A DNA stretch of 64,000 nucleotides from Actinokineospora spheciospongiae (GTDB lineage Bacteria > Actinomycetota > Actinomycetes > Mycobacteriales > Pseudonocardiaceae): assembly GCF_000564855.1 (NCBI RefSeq), contig NZ_AYXG01000024.1, forward strand, positions 1 to 64,000, in the 5' to 3' direction. A model generated the notes under the pieces. That model saw only the letters and a list, made by a program, of their open reading frames with translations, was not told where the DNA came from and made no database searches. A program made the position numbers and the translations under genes. Of this stretch, positions 43,381 through 51,812 are shown one piece after another (the first letter of the stretch is position 1; every line of letters starts with the position of its first letter).

Positions 43381-45317
43381 TGACGAACCCGCTGATCGCC
43401 GAGCGCCAGGACTCCACCACCGCCTACAGCGGCATCGGCCTCGCCGAATCCGCGATGGACATCTACCACGGCGTGGAGGGCGGCTCCTGGGTCGAGGGCG
43501 GCCTCGGGGTCGTCGGCACCGGCCTGGAGATGCTGTCGCTGGCGCTGGACCCGGTCGGCACGCTGCTGCAGTACGCGGTGTCCTGGCTGATGGAGCACGT
43601 CAAACCGCTCTCGGACGCGTTGGACTGGCTGGCCGGTGACGGCGACCAGATCGCGGCGTACGCGGCCACCTGGAAGAACGTCGGCACCGAGACCGCCGCC
43701 ATCGCCGCCGACTTCGCCACCGAGGTGGTCAACGGCACCGCGGGCTGGGAGGGCCCGGCCGCCGACGCCTACCGGGCGTTCGCCAAGGACAAGCAGGACA
43801 AGATCGCCGCAGCGGGCACCGGCGCAGGCACCATCGGCACCGTCGTCGAGGTCGTCGGGATGCTGGTCGGCGCGGTCCGCGAGATCGTGCGCGACCTGGT
43901 CGCCGAGTGCGTGGCCACGCTGATCGCCCGCATCCCGCAGTGGATGGCCGAGATCGGCGGCACGCTGGGCGTCGCCACCCCGCACGTGGTGGCCTCGGCG
44001 GTGGCGCTGATCAGCAAGTGGGTCAACCGGATCAAGGACTTCATCACCAAGCTGACCCGCTCCCTGGACAAGCTGCGCCCCCTCATGGGCAGGCTCGGCG
44101 AACTCTGGGACTCCCTGCGCGACGCCCTGCGCAAGACCCCCGGCACCCCCGACACCACCCCGAACACCCCCGACGCGGTCCGCACCCCCACCTCGGTCTC
44201 CGACGTCCTCGACGGCGCCCCCGACGCCACCCGCTCCACCCCCGCCACCCCGGACGCCCCGTCGACCACCACCGACGCCCCGGGTTCGAGCGCCCCCACG
44301 ACCACGACCCCCTCCGGCGCGAGCACCCCGTCGAGCACCACGGACCCCACCGGCGGCACCCCCAGGACCCCCTCCCCGACCCCGTCGGGCACCACCACCC
44401 CGTCCCACGTCGACACCCCCACCGGCAGCGCCCCACCGACCTCGCACACCCCCTCGGGCAGCACGGTCCCCTCCGGCGTCACCACCCCGTCAGCCGCCAC
44501 CCCGACCGCGCCTCCCAGCGCTCCGGGCACCCACGCCCCCGGCGGCACCACCCCGTCGAGCGCCCCCACCACCCAGACCGGTGGCGGCTCCGGCGGCAAC
44601 AGCGGTGGCGGCCAACCCCCGCCCGGCGCGCCCACCGACCCACCGCCCCCACCCAGGCCCATCCCGCCGAACCGCACCGGCTCGCAGAGCCTCGGCCACC
44701 TCCAGGGCGACCTCACCCGCAACTCCGACGGCCTGATCACCCACGTCAACGGCAAGCCCCTCGACGAGCACCTGCGCGACCTGGCGACCCAGCGCACCGA
44801 CGAGATCCGCCGGATGCGCGACAACGGCGAGATCTCCGCCAAGGAGGCGGGCCCGGTCAACTCCGTCGCCGTCGACACCCGCACCGGCGAGGTCTTCGAG
44901 GGCGTCAACGGCCGCCCGCGCGACGTCATCCCCGAGGCGGACCTGCACCCGGTGCTGCGCGAACGGCTGGAGGAGATGCGCCAGAACGGCCCCTACCAGC
45001 AGTACGACCGCGACACCGGTCAGCCGCTGATGCGCGACGGCCAACCGGTGATGACCGAGTTTCCGCACGGTGACAACCCGCTGCGGCACGCCGAGGTCAA
45101 GGCGGTCAACGACATGCTGTGGAAGCGCGGCGAGGACGTCGACGCGAGCGTCATGTCGGAGTTCCGGGTGGACAACCGCTTCCCGTTCGGCAAGGAGGGC
45201 CCGGGCACCGCCCCGTGCTGCGCCAACTGCAATAGGATGCTGGCAGGCACACCCAGCAACGCGGGCCGCCTCACCTTCGACCGCGGCCACCCCAACAGCG
45301 AGTTCCTCCCGGAGTGA
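43377..45317 (+). CDS. ESX-exported polymorphic toxin with YwqJ-type deaminase domain
   Basis: 646 residues (GTG at 43377, or ATG at 43380). N-terminus (1-240) is helical with WXG-like segments and a membrane-active-looking stretch; 240-440 is a Thr/Pro/Ser-rich linker; the C-terminal ~200 residues are a YwqJ-family nucleic-acid deaminase. Zinc-site motifs are HAEVKAVND (His 571, Glu 573) and PCCANC (Cys 615/618). It is expected to deaminate nucleic acids in competing cells. The stop overlaps the immunity gene by 4 nt. Codon use is similar to the genome. Confidence 0.87.
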   Translation: MMTNPLIAERQDSTTAYSGIGLAESAMDIYHGVEGGSWVEGGLGVVGTGLEMLSLALDPVGTLLQYAVSWLMEHVKPLSDALDWLAGDGDQIAAYAATWKNVGTETAAIAADFATEVVNGTAGWEGPAADAYRAFAKDKQDKIAAAGTGAGTIGTVVEVVGMLVGAVREIVRDLVAECVATLIARIPQWMAEIGGTLGVATPHVVASAVALISKWVNRIKDFITKLTRSLDKLRPLMGRLGELWDSLRDALRKTPGTPDTTPNTPDAVRTPTSVSDVLDGAPDATRSTPATPDAPSTTTDAPGSSAPTTTTPSGASTPSSTTDPTGGTPRTPSPTPSGTTTPSHVDTPTGSAPPTSHTPSGSTVPSGVTTPSAATPTAPPSAPGTHAPGGTTPSSAPTTQTGGGSGGNSGGGQPPPGAPTDPPPPPRPIPPNRTGSQSLGHLQGDLTRNSDGLITHVNGKPLDEHLRDLATQRTDEIRRMRDNGEISAKEAGPVNSVAVDTRTGEVFEGVNGRPRDVIPEADLHPVLRERLEEMRQNGPYQQYDRDTGQPLMRDGQPVMTEFPHGDNPLRHAEVKAVNDMLWKRGEDVDASVMSEFRVDNRFPFGKEGPGTAPCCANCNRMLAGTPSNAGRLTFDRGHPNSEFLPE

Positions 45318-45673
45318 CCACCATGCGAGTCGAGTACGACGACGTCGAGACCGAGGACGACCTCCGGGTCACCCACCAGGGCAAGCCCTTCACCGGCGAG
45401 GTCGTCGAACGCGCCCCCGGCGGCCAGGTCGTCGCCCTCACCACGTACTTCGAGGGCATGGAGGACGGCCCGGCCGCGGAGTGGTACCCCACCGGCGAGC
45501 GCAAGGCGGAGGGCGCGGTCAGCTACGGGACCGCGATCGGCGTCCACCAGACCTGGCACCGCAACGGCACCCTGGCCACCCACGACGAGTTCGACCCCAA
45601 GGGCAAACTCCTCGTCCGCCGCCGCTGGGACGAGAACGGGGCCGTGCTCGAGGACAGGACCCACCACGGATAA
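45314..45673 (+). CDS. YwqK-type immunity/antitoxin protein
   Basis: 119 residues containing MORN-like repeats: GKPFTGEVVERAPGGQVVALTTYFEGMEDGPAAEWYPTGERKAEGAVSYGTAIGVHQTWHRNGTLATHDEF. This is the YwqK family found next to YwqJ toxins in Bacillus. The GTG start overlaps the toxin stop (GTGA), strongly supporting cognate immunity. An ATG 9 nt downstream is an alternative start. Confidence 0.85.
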   Translation: MTTMRVEYDDVETEDDLRVTHQGKPFTGEVVERAPGGQVVALTTYFEGMEDGPAAEWYPTGERKAEGAVSYGTAIGVHQTWHRNGTLATHDEFDPKGKLLVRRRWDENGAVLEDRTHHG

Positions 45674-45695
45674 CCGGCTCACCCCCGAGGAAGCG

Positions 45696-46322
45696 GTGGC
45701 CCAGCAGCTCGCGCTGGCCCCCCGCGTGATCGGCCACGCCCCACCCGGCTTCGCCCCCACCACCGCCGCGGGCCTCGACGTCGCCTACGAGGGCAACACC
45801 GGCCGCCTCGCCGCCGCCGCGGTCTGCGTCGACATCGCCACCGGCGAGGTGGTCGACCAGGCCGTCATCCTCGACCAGACGGATTTCCCCTACATCCCAG
45901 GCCTTTTCGCCTACCGGGAACTGCCCTCGCTCCTCAAGGCCCTGGCAGCGCTCACCACCACACCGGACCTCCTCGTCTGCGACGGGCAGGGCCGGGCCCA
46001 CCCCCGCCGCTTCGGCCTCGCCTCCCACGCGGGCCTGGAAACCGGCATCCCCTCCATCGGCGTGGGCAAGAACGCCCTGGGCGAGTTCACCACCCCCGCC
46101 CCCGAACGCGGCTCCTGGACCCCCCTCACCGACGACGGCGAGGTCATCGGCCGCACCCTGCGTACGCAGGACGGCGTGAAGCCCCTCTTCGTCTCCGTCG
46201 GCCACAGGATCGACCTGGACACGGCGACGAACCTGGTGCTCACCCTGTGCCGGAAGTACCGTCAGCCGGAAACCACCAGGGCCGCCGACCACCTGTGCCG
46301 CGAAGCCCTCAAGGGCGGCTGA
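45696..46322 (+). CDS. nfi: Endonuclease V (deoxyinosine 3' endonuclease)
   Basis: Nicks DNA near deoxyinosine in deamination repair. 208 residues with family motifs: AAGLDVAYEG (catalytic Asp), FPYIPGLFAYRELPSLL, VCDGQGRAHPRRFGLASHAGLETGIPSIGVGKNALG. Sequence upstream of the GTG at 45696 reads in frame NRLTPEEAVAQQ, like the N-terminus of homologues, but has no ordinary start codon. Sitting next to a deaminase toxin, it could matter for repair of self-inflicted inosine, though this is probably coincidence. 22 nt after the YwqK stop. Confidence 0.88.
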   Translation: MAQQLALAPRVIGHAPPGFAPTTAAGLDVAYEGNTGRLAAAAVCVDIATGEVVDQAVILDQTDFPYIPGLFAYRELPSLLKALAALTTTPDLLVCDGQGRAHPRRFGLASHAGLETGIPSIGVGKNALGEFTTPAPERGSWTPLTDDGEVIGRTLRTQDGVKPLFVSVGHRIDLDTATNLVLTLCRKYRQPETTRAADHLCREALKGG

Positions 46323-46325
46323 GGC

Positions 46326-46682
46326 TCACAGGTCGCTGCTCGTGGCGAACGGGTCGAAGGACTCGTCCTCCTCCACGGCGGTGGCGATGGCTTCCCGGTT
46401 CTCCTCGGCCATCCGCTCCAGGTGCCCCCGCAGCAGAGCCGCGTTGGGCGAGTCACCCGCGAAGACCGCCTGCCAACTGTCCCTCCCGGACTCGATGCGG
46501 CGGGCCAACTCGCGCATGTCCTCCCCCAGGTCACCGCGGGCGGCCGCCTCCTGGAGCGCCCGGAGGGCCTCGGGCGAAGGCTCGTTGCGGCGTTGGAACC
46601 GGTAGAGGTCCTGCTGGGCGCGGTCGATCACGCTGTCCAACTCGGCCTTGGCGGCGCGGATGCGGTCCTCGGGGGTGGTCAC
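46326..46682 (-). CDS. Small helical protein of reverse-strand ESX-like operon
   Basis: 118 residues, unrecognised. Helical: TTPEDRIRAAKAELDSVIDRAQQDLYRFQRRNEPSPEALRALQEAAARG, then an ARRIESGRDSWQAVFAGD segment and an acidic C-terminus (EEDESFDPFATSSDL). The GTG start overlaps the previous gene's stop by 4 nt, so it is part of the 48092-46326 operon. Confidence 0.7.
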   Translation of the reverse strand: MTTPEDRIRAAKAELDSVIDRAQQDLYRFQRRNEPSPEALRALQEAAARGDLGEDMRELARRIESGRDSWQAVFAGDSPNAALLRGHLERMAEENREAIATAVEEDESFDPFATSSDL

Positions 46683-47701
46683 CGGCCCGCCCCGGCCGGG
46701 ACGGGCGCGCCCGCGGGGGCGGGCGGCAGGGACTCGGCGGTGAAGGTGGCGGCGCAGAGCTTGATCGAGTCGATGACGAGGGTGAGGAAGTTCCAGAACA
46801 CGGTGATCACCTTGCGGGCGTTGTTCACCATCGTGATGGCCTCCTTGACCGACTCGATCAGCTTCCACTGCCCGTAGAGGGGGATGGAGGCGTTGCTCAG
46901 GCCCGCGGACACCACGGAGATCACGGTCTTGATGATGTCGACGACGCACTGGGCCATCTTCACGGCCTGGTCGACCATGTCGGTGAGGTGGTCCGACATC
47001 ACCCGCATCTTGGCGGCCTGGTCGGCCAGCGCGGTGCCCCACTTGCCCATCTGCCCCGCGGACGCCGAGGCCGCCGCCCCGGTCCAGGTGGCGGCGATCG
47101 CCGCCGCCCCGGAGCGCAGGTTCGCCTCGACGGCCTCCACGCACGCCGCGACGCAGTCCCAGGCGGCGGCCTGCATCGAGGCCTTCCGCACGTCACCGGC
47201 GATCCACTTGGTGACGTACTCGCGCGGGTCCGGCCCGCCGACCCAGACGATCAGGTCGCACACCTTGTCCAGAATCCACCCGAAGGACACCTCGGGCAGG
47301 GTGGCACCCGAAGCGCTGGGCGCGGTCAGCTTCCCCTGCGCCGAACCGACGTCGTCGAACCCGTTCGCCACGCCGTCGTCGGAGGAGTGCAGGACCCCCG
47401 TGCCACCGAGCTCGACGAACCGGTCCCGCCCCTGCGCGTCGGCGTCGCGGTAGGCCTCGGCGCAGGAGGTGAGCGCACCCTGCTCCAGGCCGAGACCGCT
47501 GCCGTCCTCACCGAGGATGTCGTGCACCTTCGTCAGCAGGCCCGCGTAGTCGCCGGTGATCAGCTCCAGGATGGCACCGAAGTCGGCGTCGGCGATGTTG
47601 CCCGTCGCGTACGCCTGAGCGGCCCCGCAGTCGGCCGACGCCCGCCCGGTCTGGGCGGCCCACCCGCCCAGGTCGGCCAGTTCCACGGTCACATCGGTCA
47701 C
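46679..47701 (-). CDS. ESX-secretion-associated large helical protein
   Basis: 340 residues, mostly helices. DVTVELADLGGWAAQTGRASADCG at the N-terminus, GWILDKVCDLIVWVGGPDPREYVTKWIAGDV in the middle, then WTGAAASASAGQMGKWGTALADQAAKM (WxG motif) and a hydrophobic C-terminal part (SVVSAGLSNASIPLYGQWKLIES, FWNFLTLVIDSIKLCAATF) and a short Pro/Ala tail. It resembles the WXG-containing proteins of actinobacterial ESX toxin clusters but has no recognisable toxin domain. GTG start at 47701 after GGGGGAACC. Confidence 0.72.
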   Translation of the reverse strand: MTDVTVELADLGGWAAQTGRASADCGAAQAYATGNIADADFGAILELITGDYAGLLTKVHDILGEDGSGLGLEQGALTSCAEAYRDADAQGRDRFVELGGTGVLHSSDDGVANGFDDVGSAQGKLTAPSASGATLPEVSFGWILDKVCDLIVWVGGPDPREYVTKWIAGDVRKASMQAAAWDCVAACVEAVEANLRSGAAAIAATWTGAAASASAGQMGKWGTALADQAAKMRVMSDHLTDMVDQAVKMAQCVVDIIKTVISVVSAGLSNASIPLYGQWKLIESVKEAITMVNNARKVITVFWNFLTLVIDSIKLCAATFTAESLPPAPAGAPVPAGAGR

Positions 47702-47714
47702 GCCGGTTCCCCCG

Positions 47715-48092
47715 TCATCGTGTTTTCCAGAAGAGCACCAGGTAAGCCGCCTGCGCCACGACCACCCCGAGGATGACCGCCCACTGCGCCCCGAACGACC
47801 ACTTCCGCCGCACCGCCACACCCACCAGCACCACCCCCACAACCCCGGCCACCACCCCCGCAACCGCCCACCCCACCACACCGGACGTACCCCCCACAAC
47901 GGCAACGACCAGCGAGAACAACACGGCGCCGATCACCAGCCAGTCACGCAGGACCCCCTCGACCAGCGCAACCGCGAACCGCGGCACCGCCCGCCACCAC
48001 GCCCGCCGCCGCTCCTCCCCCACGGAGTCGTCCACCTCACCGGCCGCCCGGTACGCAGCCTCGAAGAACGGCCCGTCCTCCCGCTCAACCAC
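47715..48092 (-). CDS. Small membrane protein
   Basis: 125 residues with an acidic/basic N-terminus (EREDGPFFEAAYRAAGEVDDSVGEERRRAWWRAVPRF) and three or four hydrophobic helices. No family recognised. The GTG at 48092 has GAGAGGAG 5 nt upstream. First gene of a three-gene reverse-strand operon (membrane protein, helical ESX protein, small protein). A transport or immunity role is possible but unsupported. Confidence 0.7.
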   Translation of the reverse strand: MVEREDGPFFEAAYRAAGEVDDSVGEERRRAWWRAVPRFAVALVEGVLRDWLVIGAVLFSLVVAVVGGTSGVVGWAVAGVVAGVVGVVLVGVAVRRKWSFGAQWAVILGVVVAQAAYLVLFWKTR

Positions 48093-48187
48093 CCCGACTC
48101 CTCTCCCCACCGACACCTCCGACGCCCACCGCCACCACCGGGTTCCCCACCACCGGTATTTTCCTCCCGCAACCGGAGGAGGCCCCC

Positions 48188-48643
48188 ATGCGCATCATCG
48201 TCGACGACCTGAGCGGCCCGGAAATCGCCCACCTGCTCACCGAACACCTCGACGACATGCGCGCGATCACCCCACTGGAGAGCAAGCACGCCCTGGACCT
48301 AGACGGTCTCCGCACCCCCGACATCACCTTCTGGTCAGTCCTCGACGCCAACACCCCGGTCGCCTGCGGCGCAATCAAACGCCTGGACGACACCCACGCC
48401 GAACTCAAGTCGATGCGCACCGCGGCAACCCACCGCGGCCGCGGCATCGCCGCCCGACTGCTCAACCACATCCTCACCGAATCCCGACGAATGGGCTTCA
48501 CCCGCCTGAGCCTGGAAACCGGCTCAGCCGACTTCTTCACCCCGGCAAGAACCCTCTATGAACGCGCAGGCTTCACCTACTGCGAACCCTTCGCCGACTA
48601 CCGCCCTGACCCGCACAGCGTCTTCCTGACCAAAACCCTCTGA
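48188..48643 (+). CDS. GNAT-family N-acetyltransferase
   Basis: 151 residues with the GNAT fold: strands around PVACGAIKRLDDTHAELKSMRTAATHRGRGIAARLLNHIL, the acetyl-CoA pyrophosphate loop RGRGIA at 81-86 (Q/RxxGxG/A motif), and FYERAGF-like TLYERAGFTYCEPF near the end. Substrate unknown. ATG after CCGGAGGAGG. A stand-alone gene ahead of the decayed ESX cassette. Confidence 0.88.
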   Translation: MRIIVDDLSGPEIAHLLTEHLDDMRAITPLESKHALDLDGLRTPDITFWSVLDANTPVACGAIKRLDDTHAELKSMRTAATHRGRGIAARLLNHILTESRRMGFTRLSLETGSADFFTPARTLYERAGFTYCEPFADYRPDPHSVFLTKTL

Positions 48644-48662
48644 CGACGCGTTCGCGCCCCGG

Positions 48663-49059
48663 TCAGGACTCGATGTCGATCAGCGCCGGATAACCGCCTG
48701 CCCGCAACCGAACCGGCGCGGCATAAGTGCCGTCGCGCAGCAGGTTCGGAGTTGTGAACGTCGCCCGCTGGACGGCACCGTCTTCAGGAAGACCAACACG
48801 TGACCGCGCTGGGTGAACTCGTCCTCCATGGGAACGGGAACACCGACCTGCTTCTAGCTGACCGGCTCCGGGGAGACGTAGACGGTGTCCCAGTCGCCGC
48901 CTGCGAGATCACTCAGCAGCACCTCCCCACCGTTCTGCCGCAACTCGCACAGGCGGCGGAGAGCTGTTCGTCCTCAGTCAACCGATGACCTCCATTCGAG
49001 CACCCCGTCAGCAGGACGGCGAAAGCGACGAGCAGGGCAACGAGCCTTCTAGTTGTCAC
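48663..49059 (-). pseudogene. Decayed lipoprotein gene (probable immunity partner)
   Basis: The GTG at 49059 opens TTRRLVALLVAFAVLLTGCSNGG, a lipoprotein signal with an LLTGC lipobox. It then continues only by changing frame: LTEDEQLSAA, then CELRQNGGEVLLSDLAGGDWDTVYVSPEPVS, an in-frame TAG, then KQVGVPVPMEDEFTQRGHVLVFLK, another frame change, then RATFTTPNLLRDGTYAAPVRLRAGGYPALIDIES and a stop at 48663. That is at least two frameshifts and one nonsense codon. Its GTG overlapped the end of the adjacent toxin gene, so it was probably the immunity lipoprotein. Confidence 0.75.
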
Positions 49060-50250
49060 AGGTGCCGTAGCTGTCGCGCCGCCACCGGGGTTGCAGCCCC
49101 CTGATGTGTCATTCTCGTATTCGTCCTGCGCCCCGGGTTCATTCCCACCGGTCGCCGGATCATCCTGGGCACGCCCGGTCTCACCGATGGCCACCTCGTT
49201 GCTCGGCACCAACCTGCCGTCCGAGCCGACAACGACCATCTCACCGTCATGGACCGCCTTGTCGATGTACCCCTTTAGCTTCTCGGGCCCCGCGTCCGGG
49301 TGCTCCGCCGCAATCCTCCGTCCGACTTCCTTGTTGTGCAGGTCCATCGCCTCCGCGGTGACGCTGTTGGTGTCCACGCGTTCGTGGGCGGTGGTGTACT
49401 GCGCCGCCCACTACGGCCCGAACCGATTCGCCAACATCGCGTTCCAGTAGACGTGACGAAGGGCACCAGAGCGCCCGTCGGTGAGCCCCGCACCCCCAAA
49501 CACGTTCTCGGCGTCGTGGATGGCGGTCTTGTAGATATCGTAGGCGTCCTTGGCTCCCGCCAGCCCGATGTCATTGAGCATCACGGCCTCTCCCGCGGTC
49601 ATGTTCTGGGGTTTGACCCCCATCTGCTCCAGCGCCCACCCCAGAACCCCGTCCGGATACCTGACCATCCCACCAGGGTCGACGGTGACGTTGTACTTCC
49701 TCAACAACTTGTCGTGAAGGCCGCCCTGCCGCTCCCCGTCGAGGCGGCGTCGGCGAGCGAGGTGGCACCCCGTCGGTCACACCGTCCGCAGCCACCTTGT
49801 CCAGCACATCGGACAGGAACCCCTCAATCTCATCGGCCAACCGCAGGACCACCCGGACCCGCTCGCGAAGATCGGCCACCACCGCTTCCTCGTCGGTGCC
49901 TCCGGCACCGACCCCGCAGCCCGCACAACCTGGCCATCGTCGTTGACGACCAACCCGTGGGCGCCGGCGACCCCATCGACCTCCCGCACCAACTTCTCGA
50001 TCACCACCACCGAATCCGCCGCATCCCCACAGCCCGCCGAGCCGCCGCGATCTCGGCGACGATGCGCTCCAACCGATCGCGCTCCGCATGCGTGGCCCGC
50101 GCGGCTTCCCCTGCCACGCGTCGGGCGCCCCCGCGGCTGCCCGTTCGTCACCGGTCCCGACGAACAACGCCCATCGCTGTTGAGCGCCCCAACAGCTGCG
50201 TCCAGCGGAGCTGCCCGCCACTGCCGAACATCCCCGAAACCGACCATCAC
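49049..50250 (-). pseudogene. Decayed ESX toxin gene, DUF6973-like C-terminus
   Basis: Starts MVGFGDVRQWRAAPLDAAVGALN (ATG 50247 or GTG 50250), like other Pseudonocardiaceae ESX toxins. Homologous-looking segments then occupy changing frames: WALFVGTGDERAAAGAPDAWQG, ERDRLERIVAEIAAARRAV, SVVVIEKLVREVDGVAGAHG, DEEAVVADLRERVRVVLRLADEIEG, and KLLRKYNVTVDPGG. The C-terminus (ALRHVYWNAMLANRFGP, stop, WAAQYTTAHERV, AEAMDLHNKEVGRRIAAEHPD) is DUF6973-like and interrupted by TAG at 49411-49413. A final frameshift lies near 49080; in the restored frame it ended ...DSYGTCDN then TAG (49049-49051). Confidence 0.8.
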
Positions 50251-50553
50251 CCCACCGCGGAACGCGGCGGTGGCCTCGGCCTCGTACGACTCGGCTGATG
50301 CCGTGAGCTTTCGCGCATACCCCGGCGTCTCCACCACCTACGCGGCCAGCCGCGTCCGCCAGGGGTCCCCCGCGCCGACCGCACCCCGTGCGGTCCGAGA
50401 ACCCGGCAGCGCCGCGCCCACACCCCGGATCGCCGTGTCGGGACTGACTCCACCCGCGACATCGGCCGCATCCGCTGCGGCCCCGGCAGCACGCCGGATC
50501 TCCCCAGTGATGACGTCATAACCGTTCGGCCCCCTTCTCAGCGTCGGGACCAT
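50247..50553 (-). pseudogene. Decayed EspC-like gene
   Basis: GYDVITGEIRRAAGAAADAADVAGGVSPDTAIRGVGAALPGSRTARGAVGAGDPWRTRLAA, then an in-frame TAG (50338-50340), then VVETPGYARKLTASAESYEAEATAAFRGG. Together these form one ~100-residue ESX EspC-like helical hairpin. Near the end the frame must shift to reach the TGA inside GTGATG (50250-50245), the same junction seen between the intact pair at 43377. Confidence 0.7.
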
Positions 50554-51004
50554 TCAAAAGCACGACATCCTCAACCTGAGGTCGGATCAGCGCGTACCAC
50601 CCGAACAGGCTGATCCGCTCAGCCAAGACAGCACGACATCGGGAGCGGCGGAGCCGCCCCGCCCGAATCGCCCCTCCACCTGAACCGTCACCGATGTCGT
50701 CGCTCCGCAGCCCCGTCCGCGAGCAGGCGCGAAGACCGTGTCGACACGCCGACTCCAGCGCGGTTGAAGCCCAACCCGGGCAGACATCAATAATTTCCCG
50801 TTCTTTCCTCGCAGGAATTTGACCTCCACCGCAGCTGATCGAATCGCCTCCGAGCAGCCACTCCGCAGTCGATGGAAGATTCCAAGGTTTTCCATGCGAT
50901 CAGAAATCAGGAAATAGAAAAATTCGACTTGAAATAACGCCGACCAGCGTTCAGGGTATGACCGCGAGCACCGCCCCACCGAATGGACAAGTGAGGTCGC
51001 ACCC
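50554..51004. other. Intergenic region before the SEFIR/caspase locus
   Basis: 451 nt with no supported gene; the 50780-50940 part is clearly AT-richer than the window (AAATAGAAAAATTCGAC). It presumably carries the promoter of the operon at 51005. No dyad or attachment site recognised. Confidence 0.5.
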
Positions 51005-51730
51005 ATGCCTGCAATCTCGAAATCCCCGTTGGCGATCGTCGAACGCGCATTCGCCGAGTTGGCCGCGGCCAACCGAACGCCCGTGATCGACTGCTGGGAG
51101 GTGGGGATCGACATCGCCGACCGGAACCTGACGGCCGGTGAGGTGGTGGCCATGCTGCGCGACCGGGCAACAGGGCAATCGGCCCACTCCCAGTTGTGGA
51201 CCGAGACCATTCGGCGTGCCAAGGCGGACGCCCAGCCATGGCTGCTGTTCGCGGTCGCGGGAAGCCTGCCGAAGCTCAAGTGGGCCACCCAGCGCGCGTT
51301 GACTCTCCACGGCGGCGAGCGCGAGGACGTCGAGAGCACCGTGCTGGTCGGCTTTATCGAAGCAGTGATGTGCTGCGATAACACCATGCCGAGGCTGGTG
51401 CGCCACCTGGCCGAGGTTGCCTTCCAGCGAGCCCGGTACGGCGGCAGGCCGGAAACCGGCGGCTGGGAAGGTTCACCCGCGGACTCGGGGTCCAAGGTCC
51501 GACTCCTGCCCTTCACAAGCCCGGCGGGGCATCCGGATCTGCTGCTGGCGAGATTGGTGCGAGATGGCGCGGTGACCCAACTGGAGGCCGACATTATCGC
51601 CGCCACCAGGTTCGACGGAATGCACCCCAGGCTGGTGGCCGATCTCCTCGGTATCTCCCTCGCAGAGTGCCACCAGCAGCGCAAGTGCGGCGAGCGGGCG
51701 ATCGTCGACGTCCTTCGCTCAGCCGCCTGA
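51005..51730 (+). CDS. Sigma-factor-like protein, first gene of the SEFIR/caspase locus
   Basis: 241 residues. The middle (QPWLLFAVAGSLPKLKWATQRALTLHGGEREDVESTVLVGFIEAVMCCD) resembles sigma-70 region-2-like helices. The end (LLLARLVRDGAVTQLEADIIAATRFDGMHPRLVADLLGISLAECHQQRKCGERAIVDVLRSAA) resembles a region-4 helix-turn-helix. It probably binds DNA; whether it acts as a true sigma factor is unknown. 82 nt separate it from the SEFIR gene in the same direction. Comparable proteins precede other actinobacterial conflict operons. Confidence 0.6.
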   Translation: MPAISKSPLAIVERAFAELAAANRTPVIDCWEVGIDIADRNLTAGEVVAMLRDRATGQSAHSQLWTETIRRAKADAQPWLLFAVAGSLPKLKWATQRALTLHGGEREDVESTVLVGFIEAVMCCDNTMPRLVRHLAEVAFQRARYGGRPETGGWEGSPADSGSKVRLLPFTSPAGHPDLLLARLVRDGAVTQLEADIIAATRFDGMHPRLVADLLGISLAECHQQRKCGERAIVDVLRSAA

Positions 51731-51812
51731 GCACCCACCACAGCCAGACCCGCGGAATACCCCCACCGGGAGTGATCCGCATCCACACATCCGAAAGAAG
51801 GAGAACCGTCCG

